Shown here piece after piece: positions 13,103 to 22,062 of a DNA stretch of 64,000 nucleotides (position 1 is its first letter; the number at the start of each line of letters is the position of its first letter). Under the pieces are notes generated by a model. The model had not been told where the DNA came from. It searched no databases and saw only the letters and a program-made list of their open reading frames with translations. The stretch is from Scilla litardierei (lineage: Eukaryota; Streptophyta; Magnoliopsida; Asparagales; Asparagaceae), in NCBI GenBank assembly GCA_030789695.1, contig JAULAV010008660.1:62001-126000 (forward strand), in the 5' to 3' direction. The translations under genes were made by a program, and so were the position numbers.

Positions 13103-13236
13103 CGCTCCAATCCCTCGGGCTTCAACTCTTTCGCGCTCGTTCCTTCTTGTTCTCCATTTTGCCAGCTTCTTCTTCCCGTCATCTGTCTTCTTTCCCGCTC
13201 TTACCAAGGTAATTCTTCCATTCTTTAACTCGGGCT

Positions 13237-14052
13237 ATGGTCAGGCTTAGGATAAGTGATACACGTTCCGTCGGATCGACTTCCGGTCCCGATCATGCCA
13301 CTTCCTCGAGGCCCAAAGTTCCATCGCCGTCCCCGGGGGTCCCAGATAAAGGGCAAGGAAAGCTTTTTCCGGATCCCGTCGGGGATGATGTGGCATCGTC
13401 TTCCGAGAGATTAGGCATCCCTCCATCGATCCTCCTATCGTCATCCATGGCCCCTTTCTTAGTCACTAGGGAGATACGAGAGAGGTACCTATGTTATCCC
13501 TATGACGTTCGGACTCCCTTTGGAGACGAGCGGATCTGCTTTCCGCGGAGTAACGAGGTCGGCGTATATGTCGAGACGTTCCATCTGGGGCTCCATTTCC
13601 CCCTCCACCCTTTTATCATTCGATTCACTGACTCCTTGAAAGTTGCCCTGTGCCAGCTAATGCCATCCTCTGTCGCGGTGCTGACTGGGTTTATTATGCT
13701 TTGTATCACTCACAGCCTGGAGCCGTCTCTCCCTCTTCTCTCTCATTTTTACCGGATCCAGACGGTTGGACTCGGTTCATGGGTGCACCTCCGAGCCCGT
13801 GCGGGGCGAGTGTGCCTGCTTGGTATACCCCCTTGGTCAGGGAACTGGGACTCTAGCTTTGTTTTTGTCGTCTTTCCCCGGGTCTCGGTTATCTTGACTG
13901 GTTGGGGGAGTTCGCAACAAACCGACAGGACGACAACCTTATCCGAGGCCGAGCGAGCCGCGGCCCGTCTCATATCGTCACTTTCTCTCGAGGAGAGGTC
14001 GGTCTGGCATTTGCTGGACGACCTTCTTCTGAAGTGCACTCTGTGGTCCCCG
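13237..14052 (+). CDS. Antisense accessory ORF of the Tat-like element, exon 1
   Basis: Lies on the strand opposite gag. The 272 codons start MVRLRISDTR with a low-complexity N-terminal part. A conserved-looking region (about residues 95-200) includes GLHFPLHPFI, LCQLMPSSVAVLTGFIMLC and LEPSLPLL. This resembles the 'putative plant transposon protein' family annotated in plant gypsy elements and the antisense ORF of Tat elements such as maize Grande (family knowledge). The segment LSEAERAAARLISSLSLEER precedes a GT splice donor at 14053. The same two motifs and the same intron occur in the old element at 49717-51680. The function of this family is not established. The start is the first ATG after the TATA-like box; an unspliced reading would stop at 14097. 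Confidence 0.6.
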
Positions 14053-14115
14053 GTTAGTTGTCTCCCTTCCCTCCATTTAACTTCTGGCTCACCCTGATTT
14101 CTCTTTCTCTCGCAG
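14053..14115 (+). other. Predicted intron 1 of antisense ORF (63 bp)
   Basis: Begins GTTAGTTGTC and ends with a pyrimidine-rich TTTCTCTCGCAG. The old element has a 64-bp intron at the matching place (51082-51145), followed there by GTATGG against GCATGG here. That conservation is the main support. The downstream frame does not join cleanly, see exon 2. Confidence 0.55.
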
Positions 14116-14748
14116 GCATGGCTGGCCGTGAGTTCACCCATGACGTCGACGAGCTTATTCGCCTGGGATCTCGCCGGGGCCGTGGGAGCTCTTCTGGACG
14201 GGCGCCTCGCCGCTCTATAGATGAAGAGTTGCGCCGGTCTGAGCCTCCTTCGGGAAGGATTGAGGTCAGGTCCCCCCACGGGTCGCATCGGATGCCCCTG
14301 AGGGGAAGCCTCGGGGGTCGACCCTCTCCTTGTGGAGGGTTCTGGATCGGCTCCTCGGCTGTCTGCGGGTGGGAGCCGTAAGCGCTCTCCCCCATCTTCT
14401 GCTTGCCCCAATGGGAAGAAGTCGCAGAAGAACGGTGGGCGCGCCGCTTCTCCGGCTCCCACCGTCGCGCCGATGGGTCCCGGCAAGGCGGTAGTGTCGA
14501 CCGTTTCGCCCGACCCTGCCGCCCACACCGTCGTCACTCTCTCGGCTTCCCCCTCGGTCCTGGGGGCCATCAGCGTCCTACCGAGCACCTCAGCGGGGCC
14601 CGTTGATCCCTCCAGAGACTTGGTGCTCCTTGATACAGCCTTGGCGAGTCGGCCGGCGGCGGACTCCGTCCTCCTGGGGGACCGTTCCCTCTTGGAGTTG
14701 TCCCCCGTGGACATGTTGTCTAATTCTCTGGTCGATCATCTCCGACAG
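14116..14748 (+). pseudogene. Antisense ORF exon 2, frame-disrupted
   Basis: After the predicted splice site the most gene-like frame starts MAGREFTHDVDELIRLGSRR and runs to about 14381. The frame that continues into exon 3 is offset by one base and opens near 14332. Joining exon 1 in phase 0 meets a stop near 14218. So either the donor differs from my choice or one or two small indels have broken this copy. The part after 14332 is rich in Ser, Pro, Ala and Gly, with a KKSQKNGG basic patch. It ends LVDHLRQ at a second GT donor. Confidence 0.45.
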
Positions 14749-14829
14749 GTTCGAATTCCTGTCTTTCTCGGGCAGTTTGTCTTGCCCTTTAACATTCCTT
14801 GGTGTAACCCACCTTTCTTTCGTTCACAG
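14749..14829 (+). other. Predicted intron 2 of antisense ORF (81 bp)
   Basis: GTTCGAATTC...TTTCGTTCACAG. Its length is a multiple of three with no stop, so the frame stays open whether or not it is removed. The read-through peptide (VRIPVFLGQF...) looks unlike its surroundings, which favours an intron. Confidence 0.45.
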
Positions 14830-15372
14830 GCCACCGCGATGGCTGTCGAGGCGCAACGCCGGGCGACCCAATTGAGGAGCCTCGAGGATTTCCTGAATCG
14901 GGAGCGCGCTCGGGCCGGGGAGGCTAACGTAGCCCTTCAAGGTGCCCGCATGGAGGCTCGTCAGCAACGCCGCCGTGCCGACGAGCTCGAGTCTCAAGTA
15001 CATGATCTCAAGCGAGATCTTGTGGATGTCCATGGCGTGGTCCGGGAAGCGGAAGAGAAGTTCCGGTGGGAGAGGGAGGATCTTTGGGGACAACTCGCCG
15101 AGCTGCGCCGGAGGCTCCGTTTTGCCGAGGAGGCTGAGAAGGGCGTTGACACGGCTATAAGGCCGAAGATTGTGTCGGTCCTGAGGGAGGTATTCGGGAC
15201 TTATGAGGACCTCCTTGCCCCTCGCATAGTGGAGGTCGTTAGGGAGTCATTCCTGCAGTTTTCGGAGCTCGCCCGGGCGCCGATCCTCCCTCCACCGGGG
15301 GACGCCGATCCCCACTGTTCGGAGCAAGGCGAGGCCCCAGATGATGCGGTCTCTCGCGCTCCGGATCCCTGA
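14830..15372 (+). CDS. Antisense ORF exon 3, coiled-coil C-terminal part
   Basis: About 180 codons ending at TGA 15370-15372. Residues from AMAVEAQRRATQLRSLEDFL through LAELRRRLRFAEEAEKG form a long charged helix rich in Arg, Glu and Leu with heptad-like spacing, typical of a coiled coil. A Pro- and Asp-rich tail follows. A coiled-coil C-terminus is also present in the old element (around 50190-50010, minus strand). It may mediate self-association, but this is an inference. The frame is intact in this exon. Confidence 0.5.
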   Translation, partial: ATAMAVEAQRRATQLRSLEDFLNRERARAGEANVALQGARMEARQQRRRADELESQVHDLKRDLVDVHGVVREAEEKFRWEREDLWGQLAELRRRLRFAEEAEKGVDTAIRPKIVSVLREVFGTYEDLLAPRIVEVVRESFLQFSELARAPILPPPGDADPHCSEQGEAPDDAVSRAPDP

Positions 15373-15501
15373 GAGGCCCTTGTATCATGTCCCCTTTCTT
15401 GGGTGACAAATTTTGTTGTCAACTACAATGCTCCGGACCTATGAGAAGCTCTTGTATCCTGTCCCCTTTCTTGGGTGACAAATTTTGTTGTCAACAACAT
15501 C
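15358..15501 (+). repeat. 72-bp direct duplication at the antisense ORF end
   Basis: Two copies start GCTCCGGA at 15358 and 15430. Each holds CCCCTTTCTTGGGTGACAAA and TTTTGTTGTCAAC. The first copy contains the ORF's last codons and stop. The 300 bases after it (15502-15801) hold no gene that I can recognise. Confidence 0.85.
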
Positions 15502-15801
15502 GCTCAAGAGGACGTTGCCGAGTGATATGTAACCCATACCATTAATGAAAATGATATCTTCTGGTCAATTCTTCTTGCGTCACTGGTCTCTTTTTCAGGG
15601 GTTCCCCCTTTTGGAATAGCCTTCAATGTTCCTAGATCGGGCGAGCGTCTTCGCTCTCGTCTAGGGGTGTTGTCCCGGGATCGTCTGGCTTGGGATGTCG
15701 TTCTTCCCGCCGAGCCTGTCCATTGGGGTGATTATCCTCAGCTAGGCGAGCGAGTGGGTCACTCGGTTTGCGAGGGAGGTCATCCATTGGCTTTCGGCTG
15801 G

Positions 15802-16056
15802 GCGAGTTGCCCCCAACCTTACGAGCGGGCGAGTCGCTCGGTCCGCGGGGGTAAGTACTCCTCGTCTCGTGAACGGGCGTCGGGCTCGTCAGTTAGAGGA
15901 GTTGCCCCTAACCTTATGAGAAAGCGAGTTGCCCGGTCCGCGGGGGTAAGTACCCCTCGTCTCGCGAACGGGCGTCAGGCTCGTCAGTTAGAGGAGTTGC
16001 CCCCAACCTTATGAGCAAGCGAGTCGCCCGGTCCGTGAGGACAAGTCTCCTTCGTC
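15802..16056. repeat. ~95-bp tandem repeat in the element's 3' region
   Basis: About 2.5 copies, starting near 15802, 15896 and 15991. Each holds GAGTTGCCCC[C/T]AACCTTA, a GAGCAAGCGAGTCGCCCGG-like stretch and GGGGGTAAGTAC. It directly adjoins the 52-bp array and shares its GAGTTGCCCCT core, so one probably seeded the other. Confidence 0.8.
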
Positions 16057-16640
16057 AAGGAGATTCGTTCGGTGTCGAGGGGAGTTGCCCCTCGACTTTC
16101 GGTTGACGATGGAGATTCGTCCGGTGGCGAGGGGAGTTTCCCCTCGGCTTACAGCCGACGAAGGAGATTTGTTTGATGGCGAGGGGAGTAGCCCCTCGGC
16201 TTACGGCCGACGAAGGAAACTCGTTCGGTGGCGAGGGGAGTTGCCCCTCAGCTTAGGGCCGACGAAGGAGGTTCGTTCGGTGGCGAGGGGAGTTGCCCCT
16301 CGGCTTACGGCCGACGGAGGAGATTCGTTCGGTGGCGAGGGGAGTTGCCCCTCGGCTTACGGCCGACAAAGGAGGTTCGTTCGGTGGTGAGGGGAGTTGC
16401 CCCTCGGCTTACGGCCGATGAAGGAGATTCGTTCGGTGACGAGGGAAGTTGCCCCTCGGCTTACGGTCGACGAAGGAGATTTGTTCGGTGGCGAGGGGAG
16501 TAGCCCCTCGGCTTACGACCAACGAAGGAGGTTCGTTTGGTGGCGAGGGGAGTTGCCCCTCGGCTTACGGCCGACGAAGGAGATTCGTTCAGTGTCGAGG
16601 GAAGTTGCCCCTCGGCTTACAGCCGACGAAGGAGTGGGCA
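16057..16640. repeat. 52-bp tandem array (about 11 copies) of young Tat-like element
   Basis: Unit: GAGGGGAGTTGCCCCTCGGC, TTACGGCCGACGAAGGAGAT, TCGTTCGGTGGC, totalling 52 bp. The first block is a near-perfect palindrome (GAGGGGC/GCCCCTC arms). Copies are highly similar to each other. The reverse complement matches the array at 46743-49235 in the second Tat-like element unit for unit. Open frames through it are periodic artefacts. Confidence 0.93.
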
Positions 16641-16881
16641 GCTGTGATTCGGGCTGGTCCATATTAGTCGGACCGCGGTTGCCTTGATTGAACCTTCCTT
16701 CGTGTCCTGAATCGTCTGTTAAGAAACAGGTGATAGAATTTGCACTGACATTGTATGCCTTCATTTCCGTGAGACAATACATTTGGAGTAATGGAAAAAA
16801 GGAAAAAGGTAACAAGACCCAGGGGAGGTTCTGGCAGGGTAGCCCTCCCCTGGTGGAGCGGCGGCTGTTTACTCTATCTCC

Positions 16882-18570
16882 TCACTCGATGATACGCGTG
16901 AACGTCTGGACCGCATTCACCCCTTTTCCCCTGTCCTGCTGTTTGGACGTTCCTTCTCCCGAGGCGGGGTCATTGGCGGAGTTCTTTAGGTGCCCCCTGC
17001 TCACCAGCTTCTCGATGTCTTTCTTCAAGTGCCAACAGTCGTCGGTATCGTGGCCGTTATCTTTGTGGTACTTGCAGTATTTCTCTTCAGCCCTCCCGCC
17101 TCTCCTCGTCCTTCGGGGAGGTCGGCTCGCATGTCCTTCCTTCTGGGCTTGCGCTAGGATCACGTCCGGGTCGGTGGTCACCGAGGAATGCCGGGGCTCT
17201 TCCCTTCGCGGTCTTCCTCTGGCCCTCTTCTCTTGTCGATGCTCCTCCGTCCCGCGACGCTCGTTCTCGTCGCGCTTGGTCCCGCGTCTGGTCTTACCCT
17301 CATCCACGGCCAGGGCCTCTTCTGTCAGCATGAAGCGCTCTGCTCGGGCCATAATTCTGGCGAGGTCCTTCGGTGGGTCGCTGTGTAGCGATTTCTTCAA
17401 TCCCATATGTCGTAGCCCCTTTTTCAGGGCCGCCTTTACCACCAGCTCGGGGCAGCTATCCACGCTCAATCGCTCCACGTTGAAGCGACGCATGAAGTGC
17501 CTCAGCGACTCGGCCGGTCCCTGCACCACATTGAACAAGTGTTCTGAGTCGGGTTTTACCTGCCGCCCGGCCATAAACTGCTCGCAGAACAACTGGGTGA
17601 GCTCCTCAAAGCTGTCTATCGACCGACCAGGCAGGCTGAGGTACCAGGTCCGAGCAGCCCCCCGTAGGGTGGAGTAGAAGCCCCTGCAGAGCAGGGTGTC
17701 ATCGGCCCCCTGGAACGCCATGACCCCTTCGTAATCCATCACATGGTCTACGGGGTCGCTAACGCCGTTGTATTTCTCCAGCGTCGGTACCTTGAAGTTC
17801 ACGGGTATCCGTGCCTCGGTTATTCTTCGAGTCAGGGGGCATCGTTCTCCGCTGATGCACCCGGGTCGCTCCCCTTCGCCCGACTCCTTGCCGTTTGGCT
17901 GCAACGAGGGTGCCGGCAGAAGCTTGACCTCCTCTTGGGTCCTTGCCAGCTTGGGTGCCGGGCTCGATCGGCGCAAACATTCTTTCCGGTTCTTCTGATG
18001 GTGGGCCTTTGGTCGTTGGCTGCCTCCGCTCTGGTAAGACCGGACGCTCGCTGATCGACGATCATCCCGTCTACGTTTGTGCGACCCCGGGCGCGCGGAC
18101 GAGGCCATCCTTGAGAGGTCGCCCGTCCGCTCCGAGTTCCCCCCATTTCCCTCTCTGAGTGAGGTGGGAGTGGGAGATCGCTCCGGGGAAAAACCGGGCA
18201 TGGTGAACCTCCTTTCCGTGTTCTGCGCTCCTTTTCCGTGGTCGGTAACCATGGCGGAACGAAGAGGTTGGCGGGTCTCTTCCTGGCGAGAGGCCCTTCC
18301 CTCCCCACCCTCAGGTGTGGGAGTGCTGCTAACGAGCTGCTGAATCGTCGCGACTAAAGTTTGGATGTTGGCGTTGGTCTCCTGCGCGTAGGCTCGGAGT
18401 TGCCCCTGCGTGGCTAGCTGGGCGTGGTCGGCCTCCCCGGTGGTGCAGCCGTTTGGAGTCTCGACGGGGGCGTGGTATACGCCCTCCTCCGGGATGGGCG
18501 GCATGTGCCCTAAGCCGTTGCTGATTGGTTCCATCTCGGTGGTTTTACGTAGGTGTCGGTTCATTCCCAC
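16882..18570 (-). CDS. Ty3/gypsy Gag polyprotein, Tat-like
   Basis: An intact 562-residue frame beginning just inside the PBS. Residues 1-250 are low-complexity with a basic stretch (SHKRRRDDRRSASVRS, ~163-178). Residues ~252-415 match the plant retrotransposon gag domain: RIPVNFKVPTLEKYNG, CRGFYSTLRGAARTWYLSLP, FEELTQLFCEQFMAGR, ESLRHFMRRFNVERL. An Arg/Glu-rich linker follows, then a CCHC-type knuckle at 499-512 (CKYHKDNGHDTDDC) followed by WHLKKDIEKLVSRGHL, a form usual in Tat and Athila gag. Gag would form the virus-like particle and bind RNA. The frame stops at 16882 about where protease should begin, and no pol follows. An intact gag next to absent pol suggests recent mobilisation by a helper element. 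Confidence 0.9.
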   Translation of the reverse strand: MGMNRHLRKTTEMEPISNGLGHMPPIPEEGVYHAPVETPNGCTTGEADHAQLATQGQLRAYAQETNANIQTLVATIQQLVSSTPTPEGGEGRASRQEETRQPLRSAMVTDHGKGAQNTERRFTMPGFSPERSPTPTSLREGNGGNSERTGDLSRMASSARPGSHKRRRDDRRSASVRSYQSGGSQRPKAHHQKNRKECLRRSSPAPKLARTQEEVKLLPAPSLQPNGKESGEGERPGCISGERCPLTRRITEARIPVNFKVPTLEKYNGVSDPVDHVMDYEGVMAFQGADDTLLCRGFYSTLRGAARTWYLSLPGRSIDSFEELTQLFCEQFMAGRQVKPDSEHLFNVVQGPAESLRHFMRRFNVERLSVDSCPELVVKAALKKGLRHMGLKKSLHSDPPKDLARIMARAERFMLTEEALAVDEGKTRRGTKRDENERRGTEEHRQEKRARGRPRREEPRHSSVTTDPDVILAQAQKEGHASRPPRRTRRGGRAEEKYCKYHKDNGHDTDDCWHLKKDIEKLVSRGHLKNSANDPASGEGTSKQQDRGKGVNAVQTFTRIIE

Positions 18571-18583
18571 AGACGGCGCCAGA
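18566..18583 (-). other. Primer-binding site of young Tat-like element
   Basis: The minus strand reads TCTGGCGCCGTCTGTGGGAA right after the LTR. TGGCGCCG is the form complementary to a tRNA 3' end (tRNA-Asp type, from memory) used by many plant gypsy elements. It sits directly before the gag start. Confidence 0.8.
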
Positions 18584-19481
18584 TGTTTACGGGTGTTTTC
18601 TCACCACAGCTCGTTGACCGTCGGCTGTGTGGTCAACGTGGTCAAGGGGCCGACTTGAGGGTCCCTTGGGTTCGCCGAGCCCGCTTGTTCTCGGTGCTAC
18701 AGAGCTGAGGGGAAGCCTCGACTCGGTGAGTCGCGCTCGGCCTCGGCTGGGTCGCGCTCGGCCTCGGTCGTATCCGCGTCGAGGGGTAGCCTCGGCGCCT
18801 TGCGAGTGGGTCGGTACTTGATCAGTCGTCCACCTGACGACTGCGACGGTGATGACCGACCGACGCTGAGGGGTAGCCTCGGTGCCTCGTATGTCTTCTT
18901 CCTGGACAGATGAAGAAACTCGTCAGGGAGGCCGGACCTAGGTTCCGGCCAAAGCCCCTCCGATGCCTAAGTCAGATCAGGATCTGAAAGGATACTCGGC
19001 GGGGGAGATCCGGCTTGTGAGGAAGCCGGAACGTCAACCCAGGCGGCGCGAGTTTTGGGGGAGGGAGGAAATGGAGTGGCGAAAGCCTAGGTCGTTGATG
19101 GAGTACCTCTGTGTTGGTTACCTGAGTTTCGATCCCCTTCTTCGTCGTCCTGGCCTTCCCCTTATAGGGTCCTTCGTGATTGCCCCACGTCCTGCCTCCT
19201 CTCACGTCCTCACGATCTGCCTCCGCCTCCTCCCACTCGCGCGTCGTCATGGGGTAGCTCATTAACGGGTCCGTTAATGACCATCATGGGATCGCGGATT
19301 TAGAGGGGTGGTTAATCCGGCCGAATGGGGGCCAGTCGGGTGTACCCGAGGGCGAAGTGGCTGGGCCTTCCGTTCCGTCCGTGGGCCCCCTTCGGGCGGG
19401 CCCGTCTTCTCTAGTGGGCTTCTCCTTTGAGGTCGGGCCGTGGGCCGTTGTGCTTCGGGCTCATTGATATTAGTCGTAACA
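18584..19481 (-). repeat. 5' LTR of young Tat-like element (898 bp)
   Basis: Partner of 11974-12871, with about 21 differences that all appear to be transitions and no indel. Candidate minus-strand TATA box CTATAAG at 19162-19168. Three GAGGGG[A/T]AGCCTCGG motifs near 18708, 18781 and 18868. Followed by the right CTCAC duplication at 19482-19486. Confidence 0.93.
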
Positions 19482-19487
19482 CTCACC

Positions 19488-19760
19488 ATGACGCTACAGG
19501 CGTGTGATGAAGTATAATAGTACTGAATTAAATTCTGCAATGGACTTGAAGTCCTGGAGTCCCATAAATTCTCTTACTTATAACGGTCTTTTGGAAGTAT
19601 AACTTCTTTATGATGTTTATACATTTCATCCAAGGCCGCCTATACTTTGTTTGGGTCCTCAACAGTGAGGTAATCTGATTTCAGAGGTTTGTCCATGTGG
19701 CGGTGGATGGCTTTTGCCATTGCTATTCCTCTTCGATCTTTGTCACATCTTCCCTTTCCC
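19488..19760 (-). pseudogene. Copia gag (UBN2-type) remnant
   Basis: The minus strand gives AMAKAIHRHMDKPLKSDYLT then VEDPNKV, a stop, ALDEMYKHHKEVILPKDRYK, a stop, and after a shift DFKSIAEFNS. This follows the plant copia gag pattern (rhhLdeeLkseYLt.eDP..LW..L..rydhqk.viLP.aRy.W..LrlqDFKsv.eYNs). Two stops and a frameshift show it is dead. It lies between the copia 5' leader and the nested gypsy element, as expected for gag. Confidence 0.75.
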
Positions 19761-21173
19761 TGATTTGTATAAGACCTTGTTTTTATTCTTCCACTTTTCC
19801 ACTCAACATTTATTTCGTTGTATAGCTTTAGACTTTTGAATGTCCATTTAAGTACTCAAGTATGGCTTTAATTCCATTTTTCTTTCTCTTGAGTATGCTA
19901 TACAAACATTAAGGATTTCGTTTAAACGAATATCCTTTGAAACTTTGTAAGTTTCTTTAGCTATTTGTGCGAGAAGATACATAGGTCAGTTGAGCAATTA
20001 CGTGGGTGCGAATATATTTCTCACTTAAGTCACAACTTCGGGCGTGGTCTTTATTATGTGCAAGGTCAGATATAAGAATACTGCCTTGTAGTGAGATAAC
20101 TCTTAAAGAGTTAACGATGTTATGGCATCCTTGTTAGGTGTCCATATTGGTCCAGTTTGACCATAGATTTTCAGGATCTATTTACCGCTTGTTGCTCATC
20201 TTTAAGATGGCATAAGTGATTGTTCGCATGATCCCAACGTTTTATTATTATTGGAAATAAAGGGTATTGTCGTATTATTTGAACTTCAGGTACAATTCTA
20301 CCATTTTGAACAATTATATGTATGCCATAAACATAGTTATAATTAGCTCTATGAACACATATGCATGGAATAAGTTCATCACAGGCATAATCACAGAGAT
20401 ATAAGGAAATTTGTTTGGATCGGCTAGTCACCCTCAAGCAAAGTACAAAGTCCAAAAGTCCATAGTTACAGTCTATACATAAAAATAGGAAAAGTACAAC
20501 TTCGAAAACCTACGAAGGTTCCTTAGACGATGTTTTCATGGAAGTGCCGCAAATACACCATCCCCTCCGTATGGAAAGTAACGCAGGTCCTGGTCTTGTA
20601 CATTTACATTTATTCATCACTACATTTTTCACTCAAAAGAAAAGAAATGCAGGAAAAATAAAATGAGGGTGAAAACCTAGCCGATCCAAAAAGCCACAGA
20701 TTTCCATCACATGCATTTATATTTACATCACAGGCAGTTATCAACAACCACGCAGTTATAATGTATCACATATTAATGTAAACATCACAGGCATGTAGTA
20801 TGTATAATTGCAAATAAATTCATGCTACGGGCAATGAAAATATGCAACATCGCAGACATTTATAATGGAATAAAATATTTTTGTTTAATAATTATTGGAC
20901 CACTGGGCAACGTCATACACCGTTAGGTTGGCTGACTATCGGCAGAGCGATCGCAGGATCTTCCTAATTATTAAACATAAAAAATCCAATAATCCAATAA
21001 AATGCGATGACGATTTATGCATATAATTAATTCAGAATTAAAAAAGGAAATTCTTAATTAATATCTGAAAAATAGGATTTTGTAAAAACATTTTTGGGGA
21101 AAACCCTAGTTACGGTTTTTGGGCGATCGGCCGTGCGATCCCGTGCAAACGGCTAGGGTTTACGTCGCGTGGG
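19761..21173 (-). other. Copia 5' leader and decayed sequence
   Basis: No conserved domain seen. Minus-strand frames up to about 94 codons (20171-20455) have no recognised similarity. AT-rich, turning GC-rich at about 21120. Confidence 0.4.
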
Positions 21174-21317
21174 CCGTCGCTTCAGGCGGCTAGTGTTTTG
21201 TCGCACGCGCCATCGCTTTGGGTGGCTAGAGTTTTACTGCACGCACCGTCGCTTCGGGCGGCTAGGGTTTCACCGCCCGTGCCGTCGCTTCGGGCGGCTA
21301 AGGTTTGTGCCTCGTGC
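21174..21317. repeat. 36-bp minisatellite, four copies
   Basis: Copies start at 21174, 21210, 21246 and 21282, exactly 36 bp apart. Each has CCGTCGCTTCGGGCGGCTAG, GGTTT and a CGCACGCG-like tail. It is GC-rich in AT-rich surroundings and lies in the copia 5' leader. Confidence 0.9.
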
Positions 21318-21575
21318 GCACAGGGAGGAGGCAGGGGGTTGGCCGCTGCCGCTTCAGGCGATAAGGCGGTTGCTGCCGTCGGAAGCGGCAGCACCCTGCC
21401 TCGGAAGCGGCCGCGGAAGCGGCAGCACCTGCTGCCTCCTGAGGGTAGCATCGCCTGCTGCCACTTACGGGTGACAGCGCCTGCTACCGCCTGGGGGCAG
21501 CAACGACGGCTGCTGCGTCGGGCGATAACCCTTGCTGTCACCTGGGGCAGCAGCTGCACGCCGCCGCTTTAGGCG
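21318..21575. repeat. GC-rich CTGCTGCC / GGAAGCGGCAGC degenerate repeat
   Basis: Irregular runs of GCTGCC, GGAAGCGGC and CAGCACC. Open in several frames on both strands, which reflects composition and not a gene. Confidence 0.6.
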
Positions 21576-22045
21576 GCAGGTAGATCGCGTGGGGTGGGGG
21601 TTTTTTGCATGCGCGTGGCTACTGGCCGCATGGCGACGAAGAAACCCCTCTAAGGTTTGAAATTTTTGGGGAAGAAGATGATAAAAATATGATTTTTATT
21701 TAAAAAATCTATTTTTAGTTTTCAAAACAGAGTATTTCATCATAAAAAATTGATTTTTATTGATAAAAACGTTGAGTTATCATCCAAAAGTTGATTTAGC
21801 ATATAGATCTAAGAGAAAAGGTCGATCTAATCTAAACAACATAGATCCAATCATATAGATCTAAGATAAAAAGCTAGATCTAATTTAACAGATATAGATC
21901 TCATCATATGCGCATAAAATTTTGGATCTAGGGGGTTTGGATGATTACCCATAGATCCTACCCTCCGGATCTAGCGAAGTTCGGTGAAGGAAGCCCTTTG
22001 CGCGTCCTCGTGATTCGTCCGTCAGCATGGGTTCGGCTCAGCTGA
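21576..22045 (-). other. Copia leader, AT-rich with repeated AGATCTA motifs
   Basis: Several [A/T]TAGATC[T/C] words between 21800 and 21960. No gene recognised. Confidence 0.4.
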
Positions 22046-22062
22046 CGAGCGTGCTGATAACG
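22046..22062 (-). other. PBS-like sequence of the copia element
   Basis: The minus strand reads CGTTATCAGCACGCTCG right after the LTR. GTTATCAGCACG-type sites at this position are common in plant copia elements (family knowledge). Confidence 0.6.

Larger units (their letters stand above)
11974..19481 (-). mobile_element. Young Tat-like Ty3/gypsy element lacking pol, nested in copia
   Basis: 7508 bp, with 898-bp LTRs at both ends, TG...CA termini and a perfect CTCAC target duplication. Minus-strand order: 5' LTR (18584-19481), PBS, gag (18570-16882), a ~52-bp tandem array, other tandem repeats, an antisense ORF on the plus strand (13237-15372), PPT and 3' LTR. No protease, RT, RNase H or integrase sequence lies between gag and the tandem array, only about 240 bp. 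An antisense gene and a repeat-rich 3' region are known traits of the Tat lineage. The missing pol makes it non-autonomous. The LTRs differ at about 21 of 898 sites, so insertion was fairly recent. Confidence 0.9.

Noticed and set aside
12653..13207. Minus-strand frames in and next to the 3' LTR as pol fragments
   Set aside because: Translations show no protease, RT, RNase H or integrase motifs. They cover LTR, PPT and antisense-promoter DNA.
13749..14714. 321-codon minus-strand frame opposite the antisense ORF
   Set aside because: It overlaps exons 1-2 in GC-rich DNA, has an Arg/Gly/Thr/Ser-biased composition, no domain and no counterpart in the old element. A shadow frame.
16085..16687. 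Open frames through the 52-bp array
   Set aside because: 52 is not a multiple of 3, so the repeat cycles through frames and stays open only because the unit lacks stops. No protein is likely.
16688..17677. 329-codon plus-strand frame opposite gag
   Set aside because: It lies opposite the well-supported gag domain. Composition and lack of motifs indicate a shadow.
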